Of a stretch of DNA of 64,000 bases, positions 22,429 to 32,877 are shown piece by piece. The stretch's first letter is position 1; each line of letters begins with the position of its first letter. Both the position numbers and the translations under genes were made by a program. This DNA comes from Paramyrothecium sp. XJ0827 (Eukaryota > Ascomycota > Sordariomycetes > Hypocreales > Stachybotryaceae): assembly GCA_020881915.1 (NCBI GenBank), contig JAJFPB010000010.1, forward strand, positions 1,674,001-1,738,000, written 5' to 3'. The notes beneath the pieces are model-generated. The model was not told where the DNA came from, did not search any database, and saw nothing but the letters and a program-made list of their open reading frames with translations.

Positions 22429-25400
22429 ATGCTTGCAACTGCTTCCAATCTTCCCGCTCCCATCATGTCGCTCCCTCCGGTCGAGTATGGGCTTGGTCCG
22501 CTCAACCCTGGTTTCACGGGCCAGCGGCAGTTCAAAAAACACAAGGTCCTGCCACGACCACAGACCGACCGTAGCCTCGATGTACCGCGACGTAGACCGG
22601 CGGAACAACGTCTAGCCTTAGATACCTCACTTGTAGGTCAACCGGTGCCACAGGTTCCCAGCTCTCGAGGCCTCAAACACCACTCAAAAAGGCTGGGGAA
22701 TGGGCCCGAATTACCACCCACGCCCCCTATACAATCGCGCAACTCTTCTGGCAGTCATTCCGTCCAAGTCCCTAGTCCAACCAACGGCGCCAGCAAGCAG
22801 GAAATTCCGAAAACCTCGCCAGAAAGGCCAGTGGCAACTCCACCTGATCGAAGAAGCCCCCCTACCCCGGATGTGACTCCTCCACAACCTGCGAACCGTC
22901 CCAGAGCTGTTCGCCCTTCGCTGGTGGACCGCGGCATGTCTAGGACAACGACTGGCGATTCTCGTACCGAATCCTTCAAAACTGCCCGCGAGGAGCCTTT
23001 CTCCTCAGGCGAGGAGGAGGACAGCATGTCTACCGTTCGAGGAGGGTTAGCTTCTGGGCGAACGTCTCAAGCCACTGTCCGTCGGGTTTCTGATAACAAC
23101 CAACAGCGCGTGCCGCAACCTCAAGCATTGGGTCTAGCTCTTTCCGAGCTAAAGATCTCTGCGGAAGGCACTTACATACCCAAAACCAAAGGTGATTTCG
23201 GCCATTTCGATGGTGATTGGGGCACTCCGAGTGAAGTTGAACAGGAGTGGGATGATAATCTCCAGAGAACGGTCACAGTTCGGAAGACGAGCCCCGACGT
23301 CAAGGCCACGACTACTCGTCGCAACGAGCCTGTTGTTGTGGAGAAAAACCTCGTCACGCCGAGCGACGCCACAAAAGCTCTGAGAAATCTTCCTCTTGCA
23401 GGTACTTCTGGAAAGGATGTCCTTGCCACCGATCGCCATGTCGCCAGCTCTTCCAAGCGAAGAGCCAGTTCTTCAGCGCCTTCCAACTCTGATAGCTCAA
23501 TAAGCAGAGATTCTCAGCCACCACGAGAACCAGGGGCTAACACGAATGGTTCTACTGTTTTCGGAGCAATGTTGGTTGATGTATCGCCACAAAGGCGTCG
23601 AACACTCCGGCACGTGCGCAAACAAAGGGAGCTGAGGGAATCTATCGACTTGTCATCAGACTCGACCATGAATTCGATATCCTCGCAGCCATCTTCACGA
23701 CCGCCACTGCAAGCTCTGGGGATTGCAGAGCGTCAACGTGAGAGTTTTGCATCCACCGCGACATCTAACTCCATCTCTAGTGGCCGTGCTCGGCGGGACA
23801 TTTGGAAGAGTGGTGCCATTCCCGTCGTCGTCGTGCCTGGCCGACGGTCTTCAAGCAAGTCGAAAAGCAAAGAGCCATCCTTACGTTCTACGTCTAGCAG
23901 ACGATCTAAAAGAACCATGAGCGTGGGTTCCGCTCCAAGGGGTGAATCGCTCGAAAGAGAATCTGGAGCTGGCACTTCAGGCCCTGTATTTGAACGCCAG
24001 TCTCGTCGAAGTCGCCGTTTCTCCGAGTCGGATAGAGATGAGAGAACAATGGACTTTCCTCCAGTCATTCCAGCACGTTCATCATCTCTATCTGCACCAA
24101 CCAGCCGTAACAATTCAAGGGCTGGATCTATGACTGCGGAAAGTGTGAAGGCTCGCAATGCACTACCCCGGCAACCTGTCATAGCGCCGCCAGAAGTTCA
24201 TCTTACTTCATCGTCTTCGGATCAATTGGGTGTTGGAGAATTGGAGGCTCAAGCAACACCTAAAATCCAGGCAGCCGAGCTCCTTCGCCCCTCAGGTTCT
24301 CAGCAAGACATGCTAGCAGCTGACGCGTCGCTTCTCAAGCGCCAACTCTCGCAAGAAAAGTCTAGCGTAGATCATCTAGATGATGCTGTGTCGTCGAAAA
24401 AGTACTCTTCACGCAACACACCATTTTCGGCAGCTTCGATCGAGACTAATGGGACTGCTCCTGAGGTTTCAGAAGCTTTAGCTGTTCACATGTACCCCCA
24501 TCAAAACTCCTCTGTCTTAATGGTGGATCACTCGGCGAGACCTTCTGAGGCATTTGACGCGACTCCAAAGAAGAAGCAAGGGTCTCTTCGTGAGAGCCTT
24601 GGTCGCCCTCGAATCACCACGACCGACGCAGACGGCCATGGGCCTGTCACACCGCCTCAACTGCAGTTCTCCCTGGACGACATCGATTCGCCGCTGCGAA
24701 ACCCTCGATCCCCTCCGCAGCCACCGACTGGTCCACCGGCGATCAATTTCATACCCGCCACGCCTTCTGGCCTGACGCCTGCTGATGATAAGATGGCGTT
24801 AATGGGTAATTACTTTGAGTCGATGAAGGAGAAGCCAGCGAGGCGACCTTCTATTGTCAGGCGCGCTCTGAACCGGCACCGTCGTCACTCTCTGGAATAC
24901 CCGCCAACAACGTCGAAGGCGCCTAGCTTACTGACGAGGACTTTCTCACTTTCCCGCAATGTACGCAAAGTCTTCGAGCCTGCCCTTCGAGGCCGCGACA
25001 GGGTTGATATGGATGAAGATGATGACTACCTTCCACCCGAAGAACGTCCTGTTGAAGAGAACAAGCTACACCCTCTATGGCGCCCCCAGAGCCTCGGTAG
25101 AGACTTTGAAGATTTTGACAGTGGATACGGCTACGATGATGAAGATGATGTCGTCTACCGGTACCCCCCGGTTGACAATCGTCCTGACCTGCCAAAGAGA
25201 AGCTTGAGCGAGAGGATGAAGCGCACCTTTGCCATATTTCCAATCCAGGATGAGAGCTATTCGGTCGAGACATCAAACGGCCCAGAGCGTCGTACGATAC
25301 GACGAACACCTAGCGGTAACTTGCGCGTTGTGCGGCGGAAGGCCAGTGCAGATTCGTTGATGCGGAGGCGCAGTCTCTTTGGCGGCCAGAGCAATAGTCA

Positions 25401-25662
25401 CGAAGGAATTGTCTCCAAGGCCTTCTGGCAGGGTCACAGTGCACAGAGACGAGTTAACAAGGAGAGGTATCGGCGGTTTTCCATTGCTGGGACTTTCGAA
25501 GAACTTCAGAGCATCCCACGACGGATGAGCGAAAGTAGACGTGAGAAAAGAAGTCAGGCACTCAGAGAGAAGATTAGTGGGCCGAAGGAGGTTCGTGATG
25601 GGGTGGAAGATATTCTGCGGTCCAACACGGTCCGACATCAGATTTCCGGTGATCAGATCTGA
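22429..25662 (+). CDS. Conserved-type hypothetical protein, disordered, 1077 residues
   Basis: Uninterrupted 3.2-kb coding exon from the ATG at 22429 (a second Met, MSLPPVEYG, lies at 22465). I do not recognise a named domain. Most of the protein is Ser/Arg/Pro-rich and predicted disordered, with many RRxS/SxSS patches typical of kinase targets. The C-terminal 250 residues look more constrained: a basic stretch (RRALNRHRRHS), TRTFSLSRNVRKVFEPAL, an acidic region (DMDEDDDYLPPEER), then SLSERMKRTFAIFPIQD and a basic end. There is no signal peptide or membrane segment. A cytoskeletal, septal or cell-cortex scaffold role would suit this composition, but that is speculation. It is convergent with the U1-C gene. 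Confidence 0.85.
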   Translation: MLATASNLPAPIMSLPPVEYGLGPLNPGFTGQRQFKKHKVLPRPQTDRSLDVPRRRPAEQRLALDTSLVGQPVPQVPSSRGLKHHSKRLGNGPELPPTPPIQSRNSSGSHSVQVPSPTNGASKQEIPKTSPERPVATPPDRRSPPTPDVTPPQPANRPRAVRPSLVDRGMSRTTTGDSRTESFKTAREEPFSSGEEEDSMSTVRGGLASGRTSQATVRRVSDNNQQRVPQPQALGLALSELKISAEGTYIPKTKGDFGHFDGDWGTPSEVEQEWDDNLQRTVTVRKTSPDVKATTTRRNEPVVVEKNLVTPSDATKALRNLPLAGTSGKDVLATDRHVASSSKRRASSSAPSNSDSSISRDSQPPREPGANTNGSTVFGAMLVDVSPQRRRTLRHVRKQRELRESIDLSSDSTMNSISSQPSSRPPLQALGIAERQRESFASTATSNSISSGRARRDIWKSGAIPVVVVPGRRSSSKSKSKEPSLRSTSSRRSKRTMSVGSAPRGESLERESGAGTSGPVFERQSRRSRRFSESDRDERTMDFPPVIPARSSSLSAPTSRNNSRAGSMTAESVKARNALPRQPVIAPPEVHLTSSSSDQLGVGELEAQATPKIQAAELLRPSGSQQDMLAADASLLKRQLSQEKSSVDHLDDAVSSKKYSSRNTPFSAASIETNGTAPEVSEALAVHMYPHQNSSVLMVDHSARPSEAFDATPKKKQGSLRESLGRPRITTTDADGHGPVTPPQLQFSLDDIDSPLRNPRSPPQPPTGPPAINFIPATPSGLTPADDKMALMGNYFESMKEKPARRPSIVRRALNRHRRHSLEYPPTTSKAPSLLTRTFSLSRNVRKVFEPALRGRDRVDMDEDDDYLPPEERPVEENKLHPLWRPQSLGRDFEDFDSGYGYDDEDDVVYRYPPVDNRPDLPKRSLSERMKRTFAIFPIQDESYSVETSNGPERRTIRRTPSGNLRVVRRKASADSLMRRRSLFGGQSNSHEGIVSKAFWQGHSAQRRVNKERYRRFSIAGTFEELQSIPRRMSESRREKRSQALREKISGPKEVRDGVEDILRSNTVRHQISGDQI

Positions 25663-26214
25663 TCTGCCCACTCTCTCCAGGGCCTTTCTGCAAGCAGGCG
25701 CCTTCGTTGCGGTATCATTTATTTCGGGGAATATGGGATTGGGAATTGGGAATTACGAATAATGACGCCTACGGGCTTACGATGATCAAACGTTCTTGAC
25801 GACAAAGGCTCAAATTATTGACCACGAGCCAACGATTTTATATGAGAAGTGGTCTAGATCCAAGGTAGCAAGTGGTGCATCAGTTGTGTCTGTAAGATCG
25901 GGAAACATTCATGGGCGTTTGGGATAGGGACATTTCATGTATTCTATTGAACTTTTCAAGCAGTCAAATGAATATGGGTGACATGGTCTCTAAGGGCCAT
26001 TCGGAACGCGAATCGTAATTTCGGGGCGTGGTAAGCCCGCGTTCTTATTCTTTTACTGGTTTGTCGTTGACTTCCACCTTCGTCCTTCTCCAGTCAACCA
26101 GTCCTCAAGGCAACAAGTTTTAACTTGAACAAAACTTCATCCAGAACGCCTGCCGTTGATGATCCGAAAAGATTCCCCGTGCTCTAAGTGATACAATACA
26201 ATACCCTGAGGCAA
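25663..26214. other. Convergent 3' intergenic region
   Basis: Spacer between the tail-to-tail 1077-residue gene and U1-C. Nothing beyond presumed 3' UTR sequence is seen. Confidence 0.5.
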
Positions 26215-27208
26215 TTACTGCCTATCCTGGCCAGGAGGTCCCATACCCGGGGGAGGAAAGCCAGGAGGTGGTGCAGAGCCGGGTGGAAAGCCGCCCTGCT
26301 GCCCCGGCGGAGGCATACCAGGCATACCGGGAAAGTTTGGAGGAGGAAGTCCGCCAGCGCCTGGGGGTGGGAATGGAAGGCCTCCGGGAGGCGGGAAGGG
26401 CAGACCGTTGGGGGGCATGGGAGGCATGCCGTTGGGACCTGGTGGGAACGGTGGCATGGAAGGCATGCCGCGGCCGCCGGGCGGAGCTACATTCTCTGAT
26501 TAGGCTTCTGGTGTCGAGACATAGTCATAGTACTCAAGTGAAGATTGCAACGTACGAGGCAGACCATGGGGAAACTGGCCCGGAGGAGCACCTGGCATTC
26601 CGGGGAACGGAGGCGGAACACCTGTGAGGACAGAGTCAGTTATACTGCGCCTCCGAAAGAAAAGAAGCGTAGTGGCACGTACCGCCAGGGAAACCGAATG
26701 GCGGAGGTGGGAAGCCGTGGCCAGGCTGGTTCTGTGGGAGCATGGGGTTCGCGTGGGCCTGACCCTCGGCGGCGTAAGAGGAGGTAATGGAGTCGATGAC
26801 GGATTGCGCCTTCTCGTGGCCGATTTCTACACGTAGAAGCTCGGAGTTAGCAAGGCAGCTTGAAATGGATATGGCGCGGCGAGTTCCGGAGCCTATGCAA
26901 GGCCAGGGAGGGACGGGGGCAGGGCAACCCACGTTGGTAGTAATCCACCACGTTGCGCAGGTGGTTTCGTCCGCTGTTGTGCGCCTTGCGCACGCTCATG
27001 GAGTCGTGCGTGAGGTAGACATCGCAGTAGTCGCCTGTAGGGTCCGAGAAACCATTGTCAGCTCTGCGGTCGCATCATGACCCGGGGGCAAGGTCGCGGG
27101 GAACGGGGGTGGGTTTTGTTCGTACAGAAGACTGCGAGGCGCGTTAGCAAGACGAGGTCCTGTGGGGATTAATTCTGGGGGACGACGCGGGTGCTCACAT
27201 TTAGGCAT
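26215..27208 (-). CDS. U1 small nuclear ribonucleoprotein C (U1-C/Yhc1)
   Basis: Five exons on the minus strand: 27208-27199, 27034-26933, 26826-26683, 26621-26556, 26486-26215; 197 residues. The first coding exon is only 10 nt. The N-terminus is the U1-C C2H2 zinc finger, [15 protein letters not shown] with C4, C7, H22 and H28 in KAHNSGRNH, followed by the conserved helix [19 protein letters not shown]. The rest is a Pro/Gly/Met-rich tail with GGLPFPPP repeats, usual for the family. U1-C sits in the U1 snRNP and stabilises pairing of U1 with the 5' splice site. The gene is divergently arranged with erv25. The fourth intron was placed at a TGTAG acceptor because the nearby AGAG acceptor would create a stop. 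Confidence 0.97.
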
Positions 27209-28061
27209 CTTTGCGATTCAGCTTCGGCTGCGGCGAGGGCGTTGGGGAGTTCGTTCGGTGAGGTAGCAGTCGAGGGCGACTGGCGGCGTTGCCTCGTAGA
27301 GCTGGATGTGAGGTCTGGTGGAATTTGGAAGGAAAGGCAACAAGGCTGCCCCACACGTGATAGCGACCAGCACAAGGCTTGCGCTCGAAGACGCAGTCTG
27401 GGATGATCTCCACTTAAATGTGGCCGCCAGCATCAGCTTGGAATGCTTATTTCAACAGGACATGTTTTGATGTCGTGCTTGCTCCACCTTGTAGAATAAT
27501 ATCATGAGAATCCAATTGGGGTGTTTTCTTTCATTTTCTAATCCTCGTGTTTAGAGCACCTACTCCAGGGGACATTGGCAACGTTGGAGCTCGTGTGAAC
27601 CTCGCTCCACTGTAGGACATCAAACCAAAGATTGAGAGGTGTTGACACAAACCAATTATCTCTAAAAAAGACAAAAAATGAGATGGAGTCTTTAAAAATA
27701 TCCAGTTAATCTTTGAGATAAGACGATCATATTGCGAGCAATATAGACGCCATCCATTGATACTGCAGCACGCTGAGATGTCGGAGGACAGTTCGATTCC
27801 CATCACGTGACAGACCACGAACTTGGCCCAATCAGGTAAGGTAAGCAAAAGCCCAGGGGAGGGACCGACCGACGGGCCAGCAACGCAAGGATACAAGGTA
27901 CATGCACCTGCTGGAGCCACCTTGTCTTCCCGCTCGCCCATTATCACGAAAGCTCTCACCCCCCGAGTCCCTTTTTCCCTTTTCTGCTTCCCGCGGTTCC
28001 TCTGCACACGACAAACGAGAATACATCCTCCTCAGCCCCCTCCCGCTCCGCTCGCCGAACG
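27209..28061. promoter_or_regulatory. Divergent promoter between U1-C and erv25
   Basis: 853-bp head-to-head spacer with an AT-rich centre (about 27480-27800) and an AGGTAAGGTAAG motif at 27834-27845, about 220 bases upstream of the erv25 ATG. A pyrimidine-rich stretch near 27955-28050 reads as the erv25 leader. Confidence 0.55.
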
Positions 28062-28906
28062 ATGGCGGCACAATCCCCGTTCCTGCAATGGCTCTGCAGC
28101 CTGCTGCTCCTCGTGGGCGCAGCCAGCGCCCTCAAGTTCGACCTCCTGGCGCACACGGGCGCCGAGAACCAGAGAAAGGAGCGCTGCGTCCGCAACTTTG
28201 TCGGCAGGGACACGCTGGTCGTGGTGACGGCCACGGTGGACGGCAGCAAGGGCGACGGCATGATGGTCAACATTCACGTGAGTCCACACGGTCTTCGGGG
28301 TGGGAGGCTTGCGCTGGGGGGAGGCTGCAGGGAAAAGATGGATCGGCGGGATGCTAATTCGCACACAGGTTCGCGATGCCGTCGGCAACGAGTACGCTCG
28401 CCCCCGAGACGTCGTCGGCGAGTCCAGGACGGTCTTCACCTCGCACTCTGACGCCGCCTTTGACGTCTGCTTCGAGAACATCCAGACTAGCTGTACGTTC
28501 ACACATCACCACTCCACAAGCTCCAGCCCAATCCAATCCAATCCTACGTAGCATCACTAACCTCGCCATCTTCGTATCAACAGCCCGTCGCCCCAACCCC
28601 GCCTACCGCCACATCGAGCTCGACATCGACATTGGCGCTGACGCCAAGGACTGGTCCGCCATCCAGGCCACCGAGAAGCTCAAGCCCGTCGAAGCGGAGC
28701 TGCGCCGCATGGAGGAGCTGACGGCCGAGGTGGTCGCCGAGATGGAGTACCTGCGCTCGCGCGAGCAGAAGCTGCGTGACACCAACGAGAGCACCAACAA
28801 CCGCGTCAAGTGGTTCGGCATCGCCACCACCTGGCTGCTCATCGGCCTCTGGGTCTGGCAGATCCTCTACCTGCGGGCCTACTTCCGCTCCAAGCACCTG
28901 ATCTAA
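28062..28906 (+). CDS. erv25: p24/EMP24 family ER vesicle protein Erv25
   Basis: Three exons: 28062-28277, 28369-28492, 28584-28906; two 91-bp introns; 220 residues. A signal peptide ([10 protein letters not shown], cleavage about residue 23) precedes a GOLD domain with the disulfide-type Cys pair (ERCVRNF and FDVCFENIQ). A coiled coil (about 150-188) and one transmembrane helix ([19 protein letters not shown], about 190-210) lead to a short cytosolic tail ending FRSKHLI. In this type-I family the tail binds COPII and COPI coats, and the protein cycles between ER and Golgi with Emp24, selecting GPI-anchored and other cargo. Length and layout are as usual for Erv25. Confidence 0.95.
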
Positions 28907-29713
28907 GAAGCTCGGATGATGGGGGAACGAGTAGTGTACAACGACGGTCCGAGTGCGTGGGCTTACGAGGGAACCTCACCCCAAAACCGCGAAACTCCAA
29001 GGAGGGCCAGGTTCCTGCAGCGGTCTGGAAGAAAAAGAGGGAGCTGTGTTCCAAGAGAGATGTAGCATTTGCGTTACGTGTTGGGGCTGTATTCCGGTCA
29101 TGCTGGCGTTTATAGATCATGATATGCATGGTCGGGATGGTACAAATAGCAAAGCGGGCTGCGCCTATTCTTCAGTTGAAGATTGATCTCCCTTCTCGCC
29201 TGGATGGCCGTATATCCGACTCGCAAGGCGCACGTGAGATGAGCCGAACACGCTGGATCCATTTATGCCATGTAAAGATGATCTGCATCCGGGAGGAATT
29301 AACCAAAAGAAAGGAAGGGAAAGAAAAAAGAAAAAAGAAAAAAACCACAATCATAAAAGGCTGGCACCTACATAATCAGGGCTGTGAGCTAACTGTTAAC
29401 GTACCTCTACCTACCAAATTCTTGTTACCTTTCATCTAGTTACGGGACTAAATTTGGGGTAGTGTGCCGTGGCGTGTGCTTGTTCGGCCGGGGCAAATCC
29501 GACCCCGGATCGGCCTCGGTCGGCAATGGCCATCGAAAATGTACCGCCCACCTGGGCCTGGCGTCCAAGATTTTGACTTCCAACATCTTTCAACTTATCC
29601 TGCGCCCATCCTCCATCTCCACCTCCACCAAAATATTCTCTCGGTCAACCTTAAGCACCTGCGGAGTTTTCTTTTTCTTTTTCCACCACCTCCCCAACAC
29701 ACACACACACACC
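28907..29713. other. Intergenic region: erv25 3' side and SDHAF2 promoter
   Basis: About 800 bases with a purine-rich (GAAA)n-like stretch at 29305-29345 and a (CA)n run at about 29696-29712 directly before the SDHAF2 ATG. No gene is seen. Confidence 0.5.
29696..29712 (+). repeat. (CA)n microsatellite abutting the SDHAF2 start codon
   Basis: About eight CA units end immediately before ACCATGG, so the repeat lies in the 5' UTR of the SDHAF2 gene. Confidence 0.7.
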
Positions 29714-30462
29714 ATGGCTTCGCTGTCGCGTTCCATCTGGCCGGTTGCCGCACGCATCGTAGGCGCAACCCACGCCCGCCGCCTCCTCGCCACCACGGCG
29801 TCCCGGCTCAGCAGCAGCGGCGGCAGCGCTGAGACGTCCGGAGAGCTGGGCCTGGGAGAACTGCAGGGCGCCAAGTTCAGGATCGAGCCGCTGCGGCGTG
29901 TGGGCGAGGACGACGCCACCAAGCGCGCCCGACTTATCTGTTCGCCACCCTTTCCTTTCCCCCACGTCCCAATCCCCCATGGACTCTCGGGCCATGCCGC
30001 GTATTCTCTACAGCCTCATGGTACCTTGATGAATCCCCGCAGCTAACGAATTTCCCTCTGCAAACAGACCAGTCCCGCAAGCGCGGCACCCTCGAGTCCG
30101 ACCTCCTCCTCTCCACCTTCGCCGCCACCCACCTGCCCACCATGACCTCGGCCCAACTAGACCAGTACGACCGCTTCCTCGACGAGAACGACTGGGACAT
30201 CTACTACTGGGCAACGCAGGATCCCAAGGACGCGGAGACCGCGCCCGCGCAGGACGAAATCCCGCGCGACCCCCCAAAGGGCGAGTGGGCGCAGACGGTC
30301 GGCAACTTCCGCCCGGCCTACCGGCCCGTCCCCGTGCGTTGGAGGGACAGCGAGGTCCTGGCCCTGCTGCGCGCGCACGTCGTCAGGCGCAGCGTCGACG
30401 GCGAGCAGGGCGACGGCATGGCCTTCATGCCGCCGCTGGATACCAAGGAGGGAGCGCGGTGA
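29714..30462 (+). CDS. Succinate dehydrogenase assembly factor 2 (SDHAF2/Emi5/Sdh5)
   Basis: Two exons, 29714-29939 and 30068-30462, with a 128-bp intron; 206 residues. The N-terminus is an Arg/Ser/Ala-rich mitochondrial presequence. The family core is clear: [20 protein letters not shown] straddles the splice junction and is followed by [20 protein letters not shown]. The protein acts in the mitochondrial matrix, helping covalent FAD attachment to the flavoprotein subunit of succinate dehydrogenase. The acceptor ACAG fits well, but the donor is GTTCGC, an unusual sequence; it is required to keep the LIYQSRKRG motif in frame. The C-terminal tail (after about 150) is longer than the core and low in complexity. 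Confidence 0.93.
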
Positions 30463-31267
30463 ACCCCCTGAATGGGGTTGCCCAGGCGCTGAGAAAATCA
30501 ACGGGAACACCCGGAATGGGGAACCGCTGGCAAGCTCGCGACGGTTGGGTCTTGTTTAGCGTTGGTCTATGATACGATAGAAGTGAGCTTGTCCGTTACT
30601 CGTTCAGAGGGACGTGACGAAAGCGGAGCGCTATGAGATATGTTGTGTGTTGGCGGCGGTCTTGTACACAATGGCTATTATACCATGTACGATATGTTGG
30701 TCGGTAGACTAAAACTAAGATGTATTTTTCATTCATCCATCACGAAATTCGTTCTTGGGAAGAGTTTACGCAGGATAGCCACGAAATTTCTCGCCATTCG
30801 AGCATTTCGAGCATTTCCGTTCAACTTCGCTATGGACCAGAACTGGTGGGAAGAGTGTCTTATGAAGCAAGCAACCTCTTCCAAAAACAGGGTTGGGGGA
30901 TATATATAGTCCTTTCCCAGACTCCGTAGCGCCTCCTCTCATCGCCAGAGAAAAAAAAAAAGACCCTTTGTGACAAAATGTGCTCAGCTAGCCAGCCAAC
31001 CTCGATGCTCTCTCCTGATGGGGAATCACAAAAATAGATAATCCTGCCGCGCGCGCCTTTGGCCCTCTCCCCTTTCCAGCTACCGATCCCGGGGCTGGTG
31101 CAGTAGCGTAGGGCAGTGAAGTAGATATAGAAGGGAAGAAAAACATCACGGGACACATCATGCCCCTCGTCATCTCATTAGTGTCGTTAAGTAGTTAGGA
31201 TCGGTGTCGGCAGCGGATTTGCCTCAGCAGGTCCTGGGGAATCGTTCGAACTCCATTGCCCAGGGCA
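30463..31267. other. Convergent 3' intergenic region
   Basis: About 800 bases between the tail-to-tail SDHAF2 and Dsn1 genes, with a run of A at about 30950-30961. No gene is recognised. Confidence 0.5.
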
Positions 31268-32877
31268 TCATCCGCCGCCTTCCGGTAGTATGCGACTCAG
31301 ACTTCTCAGCACCTCCATGACGGGCAAATCTTTTGTGCCAGCTCCCTTTTTCTCGCGCTCTTCTCGCTCACGTAGTCGTTGAGCACTCAAGTGAAGCACT
31401 TTGTCCGCCTCTTTCCCAGCAATCGCCACTCGCTGCTCCAGTTTATGAATATTGTCTGCCAGTTGGTCGACCTGGAATTCCAACGATGATTGAATCTGCC
31501 GTAATCTTTGCTCCGTCCTGGATCGAACCGCGACGAATGACAAGGAGTCGTCGGCCAAGAAACCTCTGATTTTGCCGTCGTCGGCATCCAGCAAGTCGAA
31601 ATCGGGCAGTTCTATCGAATCCATCTCCTTATCAGAAAATAATGGTTCGGGTTGTTCCAATGGCGGCGCCTTTCGCATCGCTAACCATGCCTTCTTCTCC
31701 TCTTGTAACCTGCAGCAGCTGATGTCAGTGGCGCTCGTCCAAAGGCAAATCTTAACATCTTTCTTACCGTTTAATCTTCTCCTCGAGTATCACCAATTTC
31801 TCATCAAGCTCTATGTTCCTTGGGTTCGGCTGAAGAACAACAGGCGCCTTTGGAATATCTGCATCTTCCCTGCTAAACCAATCTGAAAAATCTGATCGAG
31901 ACGCGAAGTCCTTAAGTATCAAGTCTTGAATTGCGCGAGCTATACTGTGTTAGCTGCCTCGTTTTTCTTTGTCCAGGGCAGGAGTTGTACATACCTCCGT
32001 GAATTGCGTTCGGATTTGGCGTCCCGTGAGGAGGCTTCTCGGACAAGGCGCGCTCGCCGCACCACGTTAATAATTGCTTCATCCGTCGCGGTTCAACCAG
32101 CCCTTCCGCCGCGATATGCTTGTAAAATTCGGCTGGGTTTACCTCGCGATGCGGAATGGCGGTTTGCCCGCTGTCAATCAGAGAGCTTGCCCTCCGCCCT
32201 CGAGATCCCAGACTACTCCTTCGATTCGTGCCTCCTTTCCGTCGCATTTCCTTGTTGCGATCGATGATGGGCGTATCACTCATCGGTAATGCAATCTTGG
32301 CGGATTCGACGGATGCTTCATGTTGAGGCGATGCTTCATGTTCAGGCGATTCTTCCACAACTGCGGGTGGCTGCGATGCCTTGCCTCTCGACCGACCGCT
32401 GGCTCGCGATGCGCCATTTGTTTGCGGTTCCTCTGTCGCGCCGTCTCCTGACAACCGCGCGCTTCTCCTGGTAGCTCTTTTGGGCAGCTTGATCTGGCGC
32501 TCGTCCGCCGACGCGTCGACACTGAGTTTCCGCCGCGAACTTTTCCTGCTTGTCGCTGCCGTCGCAGTCGCTTCGTCGTTGGCCGCTTCGGATGCCTCAG
32601 CACCACGGTCCTTGGTTGCCGGTTGGCCCCTCCCCGACTTCCTAACTGGTTCCGGCTCCTCCTTCTTCACCCGCTTGGGGTTGCGGACAAATTGAAAATC
32701 GTCATCGCGTTCGTAGTCAGCCGCGGCTTTCTCATCGTCAGCGTTTCCCTCGGGTTGCAAGCCTCCTTTCTCGCGTCGAGACCCACCCGCAAGGCGCTTG
32801 CTTGTTCGGCGCTGCTCCGGCTGCTTGTTCATGCTAAGAAATTCCAGCGGCTGTCGAGAGGCCACGAGAGTCGTCAT
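31268..32877 (-). CDS. dsn1: Kinetochore protein Dsn1/Mis13 (MIS12 complex)
   Basis: Three exons on the minus strand: 32877-31995, 31939-31768, 31709-31268; introns of 55 and 58 bp; 498 residues. The first 200 residues are basic and disordered. A RRKGGTNRRSSLGSRGRRAS segment (Aurora-B-type RRxS sites) precedes the Dsn1/Mis13 core from about 242: HREVNPAEFYKHIAAEG, EPRRMKQLLTWCGERAL, ARAIQDLILKDF. A C-terminal coiled coil (LEEKIKRLQEEKKAW; FQVDQLADNIHKLEQRV) follows. Dsn1 is one of four subunits of the MIS12 complex that joins inner kinetochore CENP-C to KNL1 and NDC80. Start choice: ATG at 32877 (MTTLVASRQPLEFL); in-frame ATGs at 32910 and 32832 are alternatives. An 18-bp in-frame tandem duplication lies at 32312-32347. 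Confidence 0.9.
32312..32347 (-). repeat. 18-bp tandem duplication inside dsn1
   Basis: Two adjacent 18-bp copies differing at one base encode the repeated HEAS in EHEASPQHEAS of Dsn1. The unit is 3n, so the frame is kept. Confidence 0.75.

Noticed and set aside
23733..24182. Antisense ORF within the 1077-residue gene
   Set aside because: It is a shadow of the Ser/Arg-rich coding strand with no independent start context.
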